Source: Maribacter ulvicola
GTDB lineage: Bacteria > Bacteroidota > Bacteroidia > Flavobacteriales > Flavobacteriaceae
Assembly: GCF_900155985.1 (NCBI RefSeq)
Contig: NZ_FTMA01000001.1
Location: 1,870,655 to 1,934,654 of the forward strand
DNA: 64,000 nt
Direction: 5' to 3'
A program made the translations under genes and the position numbers. The notes below the pieces were generated by a model, which was not told the DNA's origin, did no database searches, and saw only the letters and a program-made list of their open reading frames with translations. Positions 35,420 to 44,486 of the stretch are shown piece after piece (the first letter of the stretch is position 1; every line of letters starts with the position of its first letter).

Positions 35420-35441
35420 TTGATTTTTGAGTTTGTATTTG
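35420..35441 (+). repeat. Dispersed 22-nt repeat, copy 2
   Basis: Identical over 22 nt to 19450-19471; embedded in TTGAA-type low-complexity sequence. Confidence 0.5.
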
Positions 35442-35469
35442 ATTTTGAACTTGAACTTGAATTGTTGTG

Positions 35470-35730
35470 TTAAGAAAGTTTAGCTCTGTTCAATTTTGTT
35501 GAGAATTTTAAAGCCTTGATAATTCTGTTGTTTTTGTTTTTGTACAATCTAGCAACCTCAATGGTGTTTTCAGTTTCAATTGTAGGAACAACGATATCAT
35601 TATTTTCAATAGTCTGAACCAGCTCTACTTGTGCAGTTTCTATTTCTACGGAAACATTCTCGTTGTTAGCTTGCGCTTGTACTAAGAAAGTAGAGAAGAA
35701 AAGAGCGGTTAAAAGAATAATTGATTTCAT
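35470..35730 (-). CDS. Small secreted protein, ARxY-KN family, member D
   Basis: This 86-residue protein is the tandem twin of member C, with Thr14 in place of Ser14 in the signal peptide and an identical mature sequence. The layout is signal peptide (1-20), acidic middle, then the 27-residue basic C-terminal block ARLYKNKNNRIIKALKF plus ten. Its upstream region keeps the full palindrome at 35808-35835, so this copy may represent the ancestral control region. Function unknown; high dosage of the mature protein may be the benefit (inferred). Confidence 0.82.
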   Translation of the reverse strand: MKSIILLTALFFSTFLVQAQANNENVSVEIETAQVELVQTIENNDIVVPTIETENTIEVARLYKNKNNRIIKALKFSTKLNRAKLS

Positions 35731-35748
35731 AACAGTTGTTTTACACTG

Positions 35749-35756
35749 CTAAAGTA
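35749..35756 (-). promoter_or_regulatory. -7-like box of member D
   Basis: On the minus strand it reads TACTTTAG, 19 bp before the ATG at 35730. Confidence 0.45.
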
Positions 35757-35807
35757 CAGACGGGCCCAAACATATTTTGCCGCTGGTCGTTGGGCGTCAT
35801 TTAACTA

Positions 35808-35835
35808 TAGACGAATGGTAAAAATCATTCGTCTA
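35808..35835. promoter_or_regulatory. Perfect palindromic operator-like element upstream of member D
   Basis: TAGACGAATG (35808-35817) and CATTCGTCTA (35826-35835) are perfect 10-bp inverted repeats with an 8-bp spacer. The minus strand includes ACCATTCGT as in the other family promoters. No T-run follows, so it is not a terminator. It lies about 52 bp upstream of the -7 box. Confidence 0.5.
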
Positions 35836-35884
35836 CTATTTTTATGAATCTAAAAAAAGTGAAATATGTATGCTATAATCAGGG

Positions 35885-37756
35885 TTAATTTTCCATTAAC
35901 GCAGAAAGCTCAAACCAACGTTCTGTTTTGGTGTCTATAGCGTCTGTAATCTCTTTAAGTTCAATAGAAAGATTCTTAATATCCTCACCATTTAAAGAAC
36001 TATCAGTGAATTTCTCCTGTAGTGCTACTTTAGATTTTTCCAATTTCTGAATCTCTCTTTCTAACTTCTTGTACTCTTGCTGTTCTGCATAAGAGATTTT
36101 TGGCGAAGCATCTGGTTCTTTCCAATTGGTCTTGGTAGTGGTTTGTGTTTCTTTTTGTTCTCTTTTCTCTAAAATCTGACTGTCTTCATATGCTCTGTAG
36201 TCAGAATAATTACCAGGAAAATCCTCTACAACCGCATTACCTCTAAATACAAATAGGTGATCTACGATCTTATCCATAAAGTAACGGTCGTGAGAAACCA
36301 CCATTAAACACCCTTGGAAATCCATTAAAAAACTTTCCAATACGTTCAGCGTTACAATATCCAAATCATTGGTAGGCTCATCCAATATTAAGAAATTCGG
36401 ATTCTGTATCAATATGGTACAAAGGTATAATCGTTTACGCTCACCACCACTTAACTTATCTACAAAGTCATATTGCTTTTTTCTATCAAATAGAAAACGC
36501 TCCAATAACTGCTGTGCAGAAATCTGCCTGCCTTTCATTAGTGGAATGTAATCTCCGAATTCACGTATAACATCGATTACTTTTTGCCCTTCCTTTATTT
36601 CAATACCCTTTTGTGTGTAATACCCAAATTTAATGGTTTCACCCACAACCACTTTACCGCTGTCCGGTTGGTCGCGTCCACTTAATATATTTAAGAATGT
36701 AGATTTACCGGTACCATTCTTTCCTATGATACCAATACGTTCTCCTTTCTGAAAAACATATTCAAACCTATCAAGGATCGGTTTGTTTGGGAAAGATTTT
36801 GAAATCTTGTGTAGTTCAAGAATTTTACTTCCCATACGTTCCATATTCAATTCTAACTGAACTTGATGGTCTTTTCTACGTTGACTTGCTTTATCTTTTA
36901 TTACGGCGAAATCATCTATTCTAGACTTAGACTTGGTAGTACGTGCTTTTGGTTGCCTACGCATCCAATCTAACTCCTTTTTAAATAGTAACTCTGTTTT
37001 ATGTTGCTCAGTAGCCTCTTGCTCTAAACGGGCTTCTTTCTTTTCTAAGTAATAAGAATAGTTTCCTTTATACGGATAAAGTTTTCCGTTTTCTAATTCT
37101 ATAATTTCATTGCATACACGCTCTAAAAAGTAACGGTCGTGCGTTACCATAAACAAGGTCATGTTTTCTTTCGCAAAAAACTCTTCTAACCATTCGATCA
37201 TTTCTAGATCTAAATGGTTGGTAGGCTCATCTAGTACTAAAAGGTCTGGTTTGTTAATTAGCGCATTTGCTAAAGCCAAACGCTTTTTTTGTCCGCCTGA
37301 TAATTTACCGACCTTAGCGTTTAAATCATCTAACTTTAATTTAGATAGAATCTGCTTGTACTGTGTTTCAAAATCCCAAGCTTCAAAACGGTCCATTGCC
37401 TCAAATGCTTTTTGGTAGGCATCTGCCTCTTCTATATTTAAAAGTGCCTTTTCATAGTTCTTAATGACTTGTAATACCTCATTATCAGACGCAAAAATAG
37501 TTTCTTCAACGGTTAGTTTAGGATCCATTACCGGCTCTTGAGCCAAAAAGGATACACGGGTAGATTTACGGTAGTTCACCTGACCAGAATCTGGAGTGTC
37601 AGCTCCTGAAAGTATATTAAGAATAGATGTTTTTCCTGTACCGTTTTTAGCGATCAAGGCAATTTTTTGGTCTTTGTTGATACCAAAAGAGAGGTTTTCA
37701 AAAAGAACATGTTCGCCATAGGATTTAGAAATGTTTTCAACGGTAAGTAGATTCAT
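35885..37756 (-). CDS. ABC-F family ATPase, Uup-like
   Basis: This 623-residue soluble protein has two ABC domains and no membrane segment. Domain 1 has AKNGTGKTS, LSGGQKKRLAL and VLDEPTNHLD; domain 2 has GKNGTGKST, LSGGERKRLYL and ILDEPTNDLD. A Lys/Arg-rich linker sits between them (about 240-300). The C-terminal coiled coil from about 540 is typical of Uup. ABC-F proteins act on ribosomes in translation; Uup also affects recombination intermediates. It starts 16 bp after the DUF4105 gene ends, so it may be its operon partner. Confidence 0.92.
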   Translation of the reverse strand: MNLLTVENISKSYGEHVLFENLSFGINKDQKIALIAKNGTGKTSILNILSGADTPDSGQVNYRKSTRVSFLAQEPVMDPKLTVEETIFASDNEVLQVIKNYEKALLNIEEADAYQKAFEAMDRFEAWDFETQYKQILSKLKLDDLNAKVGKLSGGQKKRLALANALINKPDLLVLDEPTNHLDLEMIEWLEEFFAKENMTLFMVTHDRYFLERVCNEIIELENGKLYPYKGNYSYYLEKKEARLEQEATEQHKTELLFKKELDWMRRQPKARTTKSKSRIDDFAVIKDKASQRRKDHQVQLELNMERMGSKILELHKISKSFPNKPILDRFEYVFQKGERIGIIGKNGTGKSTFLNILSGRDQPDSGKVVVGETIKFGYYTQKGIEIKEGQKVIDVIREFGDYIPLMKGRQISAQQLLERFLFDRKKQYDFVDKLSGGERKRLYLCTILIQNPNFLILDEPTNDLDIVTLNVLESFLMDFQGCLMVVSHDRYFMDKIVDHLFVFRGNAVVEDFPGNYSDYRAYEDSQILEKREQKETQTTTKTNWKEPDASPKISYAEQQEYKKLEREIQKLEKSKVALQEKFTDSSLNGEDIKNLSIELKEITDAIDTKTERWFELSALMEN

Positions 37757-37772
37757 GTAAAGTAACTTGTTT

Positions 37773-38957
37773 TTATTTTTTACCTAGTTGTTTACTCTTA
37801 AAATAATAGATAAGGTAAACGTAGCGTATAGCTAATGCTAGTAATACGATGATTAATAATATGGAAAACACTTGAATTTTAAACATCCAAATCATACAGG
37901 TGATGCCTAGTAATATGGTCAAAAATATGATGTAAGTGATCATCCATGACGGAAGCTGTTTTTTGATTACTATAAATGCGATTATTATATTGGGAGCAAA
38001 TGCCCAAAGGGAATTAAAGTTGGCTTTGGTGGCTAAGTGATCTGTAGCAAACCATAGGAACAAAATAAGAACACCTGCAAGTCCGGTCACTGCAAATAGT
38101 CCAAAGTCTAACCATTTATTTCTGCGGAGATTTTTATAATCCGTATACGTTATGTAGCAGACTAGCACCAATATTATACTAAGCCAAAACAAAGGGGTCA
38201 AAAATAGGGGTGACCTGTCTTCTTGCTCTGGTATATCTAATATTACCGTCTCTTTTTTAACTATAGGTTTGCCATTTAAAGTGGTGTGTTTCATTTGCTC
38301 ATACACGTAAATGGGCAGGAACAAATGCTCATATGGCGATGCTTCTCTATCAATTACGGAACCTAGCGCAAGGTCAATACCGAAATTGGACCAAGAATTC
38401 GGATTCAATTTTAAGCGTATCAACTCTCTAAATGTCATTTGCTCTTCTAGGTAGTTGTAATCGAATTTGAAGGAGTCACCAAAGGTTTTTTCAAATACCG
38501 TTGGTATTCTGGTGGCACAATTATCGAATAAAAAGTCATATTTATACTTCTTGTTCTCGGGTAGCAAATTATGCTCTAAAAAGGTTACAATACTGTTGCG
38601 CTGTTCTAAATTGACATTCAACTCTTGTTCCTTAACCCAACGTTTTTCTTGTTGGTATGAATATTCAAAATATTTGAACGGAATTCTAGAAATGGTGTAG
38701 GATAATTTACCACGAGTAAAATTCAGGTAGAAATTAGGATCTTCAAAATCATAAGTTCCGTATCCATATACTTCATCAATACCTAAGGTAGGGTCTTGTA
38801 AACGAATGGCGCTATGTCCAAATTTGGCAGCTAAATCTTCACCTGTACCAACGGTAAGCAAACTAATTTTTGATAATGGTGATAGTTGTGCATTTTGAGC
38901 GTGACCCAAGAATGCAGTAAAAAGGAGGACTAAAAGAAATGTGATTTTTCTGAACAT
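37773..38957 (-). CDS. DUF4105 (Lnb N-terminal-like) membrane protein
   Basis: This 394-residue protein has a signal peptide ending GHAQ (residue 20). The periplasmic domain (21-250) contains SLLTVGTGEDLAAKFGHSAIR and YDFLFDNCATRIP, the His and Cys segments of the DUF4105/Lnb periplasmic domain, which recalls a papain-like fold. At least four membrane helices follow (about 255-390). Function unknown. The conserved His and Cys suggest hydrolase activity in the periplasm (inferred). Confidence 0.85.
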   Translation of the reverse strand: MFRKITFLLVLLFTAFLGHAQNAQLSPLSKISLLTVGTGEDLAAKFGHSAIRLQDPTLGIDEVYGYGTYDFEDPNFYLNFTRGKLSYTISRIPFKYFEYSYQQEKRWVKEQELNVNLEQRNSIVTFLEHNLLPENKKYKYDFLFDNCATRIPTVFEKTFGDSFKFDYNYLEEQMTFRELIRLKLNPNSWSNFGIDLALGSVIDREASPYEHLFLPIYVYEQMKHTTLNGKPIVKKETVILDIPEQEDRSPLFLTPLFWLSIILVLVCYITYTDYKNLRRNKWLDFGLFAVTGLAGVLILFLWFATDHLATKANFNSLWAFAPNIIIAFIVIKKQLPSWMITYIIFLTILLGITCMIWMFKIQVFSILLIIVLLALAIRYVYLIYYFKSKQLGKK

Positions 38958-39076
38958 ACCTTTACTAGTTCATAGCAACTGCAAAGATGCAAATAATAAC
39001 AGAATTGAAGCAGGTTGGGTTTTTTAAATTTTTCTCAATTAACTATTTATTTAAAGTGCTCGTTTTTAGAAATATA

Positions 39077-39102
39077 AAAGCCACCACTAGAGGTGGCTTT
39101 TT
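39077..39102 (-). terminator. Terminator of the pyruvate carboxylase gene
   Basis: AAAAGCCACC (39077-39086) pairs with GGTGGCTTTT (39092-39101), with T-runs on either strand. It lies 27 bp after the pyc stop. Confidence 0.85.
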
Positions 39103-39128
39103 AAAATACATTATGAACATTTTAATTG

Positions 39129-42100
39129 CTATTCAATTGTAACGACCAAATCATCTTGCTTTACCATACTACCTTCTTTTAAACTAATGGATGTTACCTT
39201 ACCGGCTTTGAAGGCGGTTACCGTAGTTTCCATTTTCATGGCTTCAATAACGAATAAAGGATCGTTCTCTTTTACTTCTTGCCCTTTTTTGATCAAAACC
39301 TTGTACAAAGACCCTTGTAACGGTGCACCGATCTGATCATCGTTTGCTGGGTCTATTTTTTCGTTTTCTTCAATTTTAAGGTTTAAAGAGGTGTCTAAAA
39401 CATCAACGAATCTATTTTCACCGTTTACCTGAAAGAATACGGTTCTCATACCTAACTCATTCGGTATACCTACAGAAAGTAACCTTATTATTACGGTTTT
39501 GCCAGGCTCTAATTCTATTAAGGTTTCTTCACGTAATTTCATGCCGTAGAAGAAATATTTGGTGGGTACCAAAGCTAAATTTCCGTATAGCTTATAATTC
39601 TCATGTGCTTGTTCAAACACTTTAGGGTATAGGGTGTAGGAAAGAAAATCTTCCATTTCTATAGCACGTGTAAACCCTTTTTGAAACTTCTTTTTAAAGG
39701 CTTTGAAATCCTTATCAAAATCTGTTGGTGCTAAATGTGCATTTGGTCTGTTCGTGTATGGCTTCTTATTTTTTAGTATGATTTTTTGAAGCTTTTTAGG
39801 AAATCCGCCAACGGGCTGACCTAAATCTCCCATGAAGAAACTAATTACTGAATCTGGGAACGATATTTCCTCTCCACGCGTCATGACATCTTCTGTAGTA
39901 AGTTCATTCGTAACCAAAAATATGGCCATGTCGCCAACGACTTTTGAGCTTGGCGTTACTTTAATCAGGTTTCCAAAAAGCTTGTTGACATCGGCATACA
40001 TTTTCTTTACTTCATCAAATCTATCACCAAGACCCAATGCGGTTGCTTGCGGACGCAGATTGGAATACTGCCCACCCGGAATTTCATGCTCATATACTTC
40101 TGCGGTACCAGATTTTAATCCGGATTCAAAGGGGTAGTACAACTCTCTTGTATCTTCCCAGTAGTTAGAAAATTGATTCAGCTTCGGCATATCGAACTCA
40201 TTTGCCCTTGGCTGACCCTTCATCATCTCTACTACAGAATTAAAGTTGGGCTGCGATGTTAATCCAGATAATCCGCCCAATGCTACATCAACAACATCAA
40301 CGCCTGCTTCAATTGCTTTTAAGTAGGTAGTTGTTTGTAAAGAAGAAGTATCATGCGTATGTAAATGAATAGGTAGCTTTACCGTGTCTTTTAATGCGCT
40401 TATCAATTCTGTAGCGGCGTAGGGCTTTAAAAGTCCCGCCATATCTTTAATGGCAATCATATGTGCACCGGCATTTTCTAAGTCTTTGGCAAGCTCTGTA
40501 TAATATTTTAGATTGTATTTGGTTTCATTTACATCTAGAATATCACCTGTATAACTTAAGGCTGCTTCTGCAATACCGCCAGTTTTATTACGGACATAGC
40601 TAATACTAGGTTCCATTGCTTTTACCCAGTTCAGCGAGTCAAAAATTCTAAAGATATCTACACCGTTCTCCCATGATTTTTCAACGAATTTTTCAATCAA
40701 ATTGTCAGGGTATGCTTTGTAACCTACTCCGTTAGAACCACGAAGAAGCATTTGAAACAAGATATTAGGTATTGCTTTTCTAAGTTCCCGTAATCTAGTC
40801 CACGGACTTTCGTGCAAGAATCGCATACTCACATCAAAAGTAGCGCCGCCCCAAACTTCCATACTAAAGGTGTTTGGGTGATTTTTGGCATAACTCTCCG
40901 CAACGCGCAACATATCATACGTACGCATTCTTGTTGCCAATAAAGATTGATGGGCATCTCTCATCGTAGTATCCGTATAATGAATCTTCTTTTCATCCAT
41001 CAACCAAGCACAAAATTTCTCGGGACCCATTTCGGTCAGCATATCTTTTGTTCCCTTTGGATGAGCTTCTAGCGGATTGAATTTTGGAACCTTCGCATTT
41101 CTAAAGACTTTGTTTTCGTCTATATATTTAACGTCAGAATTACCATTGACAATTACCTCTGCCAAAAAGTTCACCACCTTAGAGGTCCTGTCTTGAGATA
41201 GTTTTATATCAAATAGGGCAGGAGTGTTCTGTATAAAGTTTACCGTAACCTTACCATCCTTAAAAGAAGGATGCTGAATGACGTTCTGAAGGAAATGAAT
41301 ATTGGTTTCAACACCTCTAATTCTAAATTCCTTTAGTGCACGTACCATTTTACGGGTAGCGCCATCTAAAGTTCTACCGTGAGACGATACTTTTACCAAC
41401 ATGGAGTCAAAAAATGGACTTACCTGGTACCCTTGATAAATACTACCGGCATCTAAACGAATTCCCATACCAGAGGCACTTCTGTAGGTGGTTACCGTAC
41501 CGTAATCGGGAGTAAAATTGTTACCTGGATCTTCGGTCGTTAATCTACATTGTAATGCAAAGCCATAAGTGGCAATGGTTTCTTGACCATATATTTTAAT
41601 TTGTTTACTATCTAATTTGTAATTGCCAGCAACAAATATTTGTGTTTTTACCAAGTCAATACCGGTAACCATTTCTGTAACCGTATGTTCTACTTGTATT
41701 CTTGGGTTTACTTCAATAAAGTAAATGTTGTCATTAGGGTCAACTAAAAACTCCACCGTACCAATATTGTTATAGTTTACCTCTTTGGCAATGTCAACGG
41801 CATATTTGTAAAGATCTTGTTTTACTTTTTCACTAACATTATGTGAAGGCGCAATTTCTGTCACTTTCTGGTGGCGCCGTTGAACCGAGCAATCGCGTTC
41901 ATGCAAATGGCGAATATTACCGTGGTTATCGGCTACGATCTGTACCTCTATATGTTTAGGGTCTTCTACATATTTTTCAAGGAACATGGTGTCATCGCCA
42001 AAAGCATTTAGTGCTTCGTTACGGGCAGAATCAAAATTCATTTCTAGATCTTCATCTTTTCTTATGATTCGCATACCACGACCGCCACCACCAGAGGCAG

Positions 42101-42581
42101 CTTTTAACATTATTGGATATCCAATAAGTGCAGCTTCTGTCAAGGCAACTTTTAAAGAAGTCAATTTTTTCTTGTTGCTCTCAATGATGGGTACGTTGCA
42201 TTTTACGGCAACTTTTTTGGCAGTTATTTTATCGCCTAAAGCATCCATCACTTTTGGATCAGGACCTATGAATATGATATCGTTGGCAGCACATTGTCTT
42301 GCAAATTCAGAGTTTTCAGATAAGAAGCCGTAACCTGGGTGTATGGCATCTACATTTTTAGCCTTTGCCAAAGCTATGATCTGCGGAATGTCCAAGTAAG
42401 GTTTTAATGGCTGATGGTCTTCCCCTATTTGGTAAGATTCATCGGCTTTGTTCCGGTGTTGAGAATAGCGGTCTTCATAAGTATAAATGGCAACTGTTTT
42501 AATGTTCAGCTCCGTACAGGCGCGTAATACACGAATTGCTATTTCACTTCTATTGGCTACTAAAACCTTTTTGATCTTCAT
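39129..42581 (-). CDS. pyc: Pyruvate carboxylase
   Basis: This 1150-residue single-chain enzyme turns pyruvate, bicarbonate and ATP into oxaloacetate, refilling the TCA cycle. Domains in order: biotin carboxylase (1-460; KAASGGGGRGMRII ATP loop, EVNPRIQVEHTVTE), carboxyltransferase TIM barrel (about 535-810; TMRDAHQSLLATRMRT, LHTHDTSSLQ metal site), PYC/OADA domain, and biotinyl domain with the acceptor Lys in EAMKMET near the C-terminus. Length is normal. It appears monocistronic with a strong terminator. A long hairpin lies 100 bp upstream of the start. Confidence 0.97.
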   Translation of the reverse strand: MKIKKVLVANRSEIAIRVLRACTELNIKTVAIYTYEDRYSQHRNKADESYQIGEDHQPLKPYLDIPQIIALAKAKNVDAIHPGYGFLSENSEFARQCAANDIIFIGPDPKVMDALGDKITAKKVAVKCNVPIIESNKKKLTSLKVALTEAALIGYPIMLKAASGGGGRGMRIIRKDEDLEMNFDSARNEALNAFGDDTMFLEKYVEDPKHIEVQIVADNHGNIRHLHERDCSVQRRHQKVTEIAPSHNVSEKVKQDLYKYAVDIAKEVNYNNIGTVEFLVDPNDNIYFIEVNPRIQVEHTVTEMVTGIDLVKTQIFVAGNYKLDSKQIKIYGQETIATYGFALQCRLTTEDPGNNFTPDYGTVTTYRSASGMGIRLDAGSIYQGYQVSPFFDSMLVKVSSHGRTLDGATRKMVRALKEFRIRGVETNIHFLQNVIQHPSFKDGKVTVNFIQNTPALFDIKLSQDRTSKVVNFLAEVIVNGNSDVKYIDENKVFRNAKVPKFNPLEAHPKGTKDMLTEMGPEKFCAWLMDEKKIHYTDTTMRDAHQSLLATRMRTYDMLRVAESYAKNHPNTFSMEVWGGATFDVSMRFLHESPWTRLRELRKAIPNILFQMLLRGSNGVGYKAYPDNLIEKFVEKSWENGVDIFRIFDSLNWVKAMEPSISYVRNKTGGIAEAALSYTGDILDVNETKYNLKYYTELAKDLENAGAHMIAIKDMAGLLKPYAATELISALKDTVKLPIHLHTHDTSSLQTTTYLKAIEAGVDVVDVALGGLSGLTSQPNFNSVVEMMKGQPRANEFDMPKLNQFSNYWEDTRELYYPFESGLKSGTAEVYEHEIPGGQYSNLRPQATALGLGDRFDEVKKMYADVNKLFGNLIKVTPSSKVVGDMAIFLVTNELTTEDVMTRGEEISFPDSVISFFMGDLGQPVGGFPKKLQKIILKNKKPYTNRPNAHLAPTDFDKDFKAFKKKFQKGFTRAIEMEDFLSYTLYPKVFEQAHENYKLYGNLALVPTKYFFYGMKLREETLIELEPGKTVIIRLLSVGIPNELGMRTVFFQVNGENRFVDVLDTSLNLKIEENEKIDPANDDQIGAPLQGSLYKVLIKKGQEVKENDPLFVIEAMKMETTVTAFKAGKVTSISLKEGSMVKQDDLVVTIE

Positions 42582-42973
42582 TTTTTGACAATGTATTTAA
42601 TGGTTAGAATTATTTAATTTTGATATGAAATTTTATTTTTTAGTTTATGTTTTTAATAGGACATGACCTAAATCTAATTAGTCTACAAACCATCCTAATG
42701 CATACATAGGATGGTTTGTAGAATTTTCAATTTTTGAAATGTTGATGTAAAAGTTAGCTTATAATTTAAAGAAAACAGCATAACTCATAGTAAATCTGAT
42801 AATTATGTCGTTGATTTTTTATAAATCCGAATGTGTTGACCCAATGCGGTCAGGCCTTCGATCTGTATTTTTAATACGATTATCCAAAGCACCATTTAAT
42901 TGTATTATTTTAGAGCAATTATTGGTGAAAGGCTATATTTACGTTCGCTTTTTTTGATATTATTTAAGTTATT
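42582..42973. other. Divergent intergenic region between pyc and pssA
   Basis: A 16-bp perfect hairpin lies at 42682-42722. From 42805 an open frame of about 50 codons and, on the minus strand, a 30-codon frame exist in 42800-42930, but neither resembles a known protein. A TATATTTA box at 42934 may serve pssA. Confidence 0.4.
42682..42722. repeat. Long perfect inverted repeat in a divergent promoter region
   Basis: 16-bp arms TCTACAAACCATCCTA (42682-42697) and its exact complement (42707-42722) flank a 9-base loop. Neither flanking gene ends here, so it is not an ordinary terminator for them. In the minus direction it may be in the pyc leader. Confidence 0.7.
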
Positions 42974-43711
42974 ATGAAAAAACATATACCTAATTTTATT
43001 ACCCTATTAAACGTTTTTTGTGGATGTGTGGCAACAGTTTTTGCTGTACTGAACAAATTGGAGATTGCCGCTATTTTTGTGGCTTTAGGTATATTCTTTG
43101 ATTTTTTCGACGGATTGGCAGCGCGTGTTCTTGATGTGAAAAGCGAATTAGGTTTGCAGTTAGACTCTCTGGCGGATATGATTACTAGCGGTTTAGTGCC
43201 AGGGATTGTAATGTTCCAATTATTGGCAATGTCGCAAACAAGCGGATGGGGAGATGGGTCTCATTTTTTTCTAAGTTCTGAAGAATTGAAGTTGGTCCAC
43301 CTATTGCCATTTTTTGGATTTGTAGTTACCATGGCTTCTGGATATAGATTGGCGAAATTCAACATCGATGAAAATCAGACTTCTTCTTTTATTGGTTTGC
43401 CAACTCCTGCTAATGCTTTATTGATACTTTCGTTGCCGCTTATTTTAATGTATCAAAATAATGAATTCTTAAACGGAATTATATTGAACCAATGGTTCTT
43501 GGTTATCCTAACATTGGTAAGTGCTTATTTGCTAAATGCCAACTTACCATTGTTCGCATTGAAATTCAAGAATACAAGCTTTAAGGATAATGCTATGCGT
43601 TATATCTTTTTGATTATAAGCCTTGTACTTATCGTTACCATGAAATTTATGGCAATTCCTTTAATTATTCTTTTTTATGTGGTAAGTTCCGTTATACAAG
43701 AGAGACTTTAA
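42974..43711 (+). CDS. pssA: CDP-diacylglycerol-serine O-phosphatidyltransferase
   Basis: This 245-residue inner-membrane enzyme makes phosphatidylserine from CDP-diacylglycerol and serine, the precursor of phosphatidylethanolamine. The CDP-alcohol phosphotransferase motif is seen as DGLAARVLDVKSELGLQLDS with the final Asp in SLADM (D-G-x2-A-R-x8-G-x3-D-x3-D, about 49-71). About seven or eight hydrophobic helices fit the family. It is 27 bp upstream of the DinB gene; a terminator at 44334 closes the pair. Confidence 0.93.
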   Translation: MKKHIPNFITLLNVFCGCVATVFAVLNKLEIAAIFVALGIFFDFFDGLAARVLDVKSELGLQLDSLADMITSGLVPGIVMFQLLAMSQTSGWGDGSHFFLSSEELKLVHLLPFFGFVVTMASGYRLAKFNIDENQTSSFIGLPTPANALLILSLPLILMYQNNEFLNGIILNQWFLVILTLVSAYLLNANLPLFALKFKNTSFKDNAMRYIFLIISLVLIVTMKFMAIPLIILFYVVSSVIQERL

Positions 43712-43738
43712 GAATAGAATTATTCAGGAAGATAGATT

Positions 43739-44251
43739 ATGGAAAATGAAGAATATGAATTTTGGTTAAGTGGACCTGTTCAGGGCGTTCCAGATTTGTT
43801 GCAGCCAGCAGCACATGCCTTATTACAGTCTGAAAGAGAACTTAAAAAGTATACTACAGATTTCCCAAAAGAATTACTTTGGGCTAAAGCCGCTGGTAGG
43901 GCTTCTGTTGGTTTTCATATGAATCATATTACAGGCGTTTTAGACAGAATGTTGACCTATTCCAAAGATGAATCGCTATCAGAGGAGCAATTCCAGTTTC
44001 TGAAAACAGAAGGTTCTTTTAATTTAACTACTGAAGTAGCTGATTTACAAGAGCAGTTTTCAACTAAAGTAGCGGAAGCTTTAGCATATTTTAAAACGTT
44101 ACCAGAATCTTCACTTACCGAAAAAAGAACGGTGGGTAGAAAGAAATTACCAACTACCGTAATCGGTCTCTTATTTCACGCAGCGGAGCATAGCCAGAGG
44201 CATATTGGTCAGTTATTGGTTACAGTGAGCGTACTGCAATCAAAGCTTTAA
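43739..44251 (+). CDS. DinB-family metal-binding protein
   Basis: This 170-residue protein is predicted as a four-helix bundle. Two of the His expected for the DinB/YfiT metal site are visible in FHMNHITGVLDRML and HAAEHSQRHIGQLLVTV. DinB-like proteins include thiol transferases and many of unknown function. No signal peptide. It is probably co-transcribed with pssA. The fold is likely; the reaction is unknown. Confidence 0.8.
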   Translation: MENEEYEFWLSGPVQGVPDLLQPAAHALLQSERELKKYTTDFPKELLWAKAAGRASVGFHMNHITGVLDRMLTYSKDESLSEEQFQFLKTEGSFNLTTEVADLQEQFSTKVAEALAYFKTLPESSLTEKRTVGRKKLPTTVIGLLFHAAEHSQRHIGQLLVTVSVLQSKL

Positions 44252-44333
44252 CGTTGTTTTTCGGAATGAGTGTAAAAGTAAAAGCGTTAGTTCGAGTGCT
44301 TTATTTTACAATATTTTCATTGAAAAATTAAGT

Positions 44334-44376
44334 GTATCGAGAACCTATTTGAATAAAAGGTTCTCGATACGATTTT
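44334..44376 (+). terminator. Strong terminator after the DinB gene
   Basis: A 13-bp perfect stem, GTATCGAGAACCT (44334-44346) with AGGTTCTCGATAC (44358-44370), 11-base loop, then GATTTTT. Confidence 0.8.
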
Positions 44377-44486
44377 TACTCCTGAAAAGGGAACAAAATC
44401 ACCCGAACGGACAGTAGATTTAAAAATTCAATAAAGTTGGCAATGGTTATTTTATAATACATTTTTAATAAGAATAACTTTATATC

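Larger units (their letters stand above)
35162..35469. other. Spacer between the two tandem small-protein genes
   Basis: 35162-35253 is the promoter part of duplication copy 1. The unique remainder, 35254-35450, shows no gene. It ends in a run of TTGAA/TTTGA-type short repeats (about 35407-35464), including a 22-nt stretch (35420-35441) identical to 19450-19471. Short reading frames across it look like chance. Confidence 0.5.
35451..35822 (-). repeat. Tandem duplication unit, copy 2 (372 bp)
   Basis: Partner of 34882-35253, containing the member D gene, its promoter and the regulatory palindrome arm. Confidence 0.9.

Noticed and set aside
35246-35473. 75-codon plus-strand frame in the spacer between the tandem small-protein genes
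   Set aside because: It reads low-complexity TTGAA repeats; composition (long runs of Leu, Glu and Phe) looks like chance.
42805-42954. About 50-codon plus-strand frame upstream of pssA
   Set aside because: Short, unlike any family I know, and overlaps likely promoter sequence.
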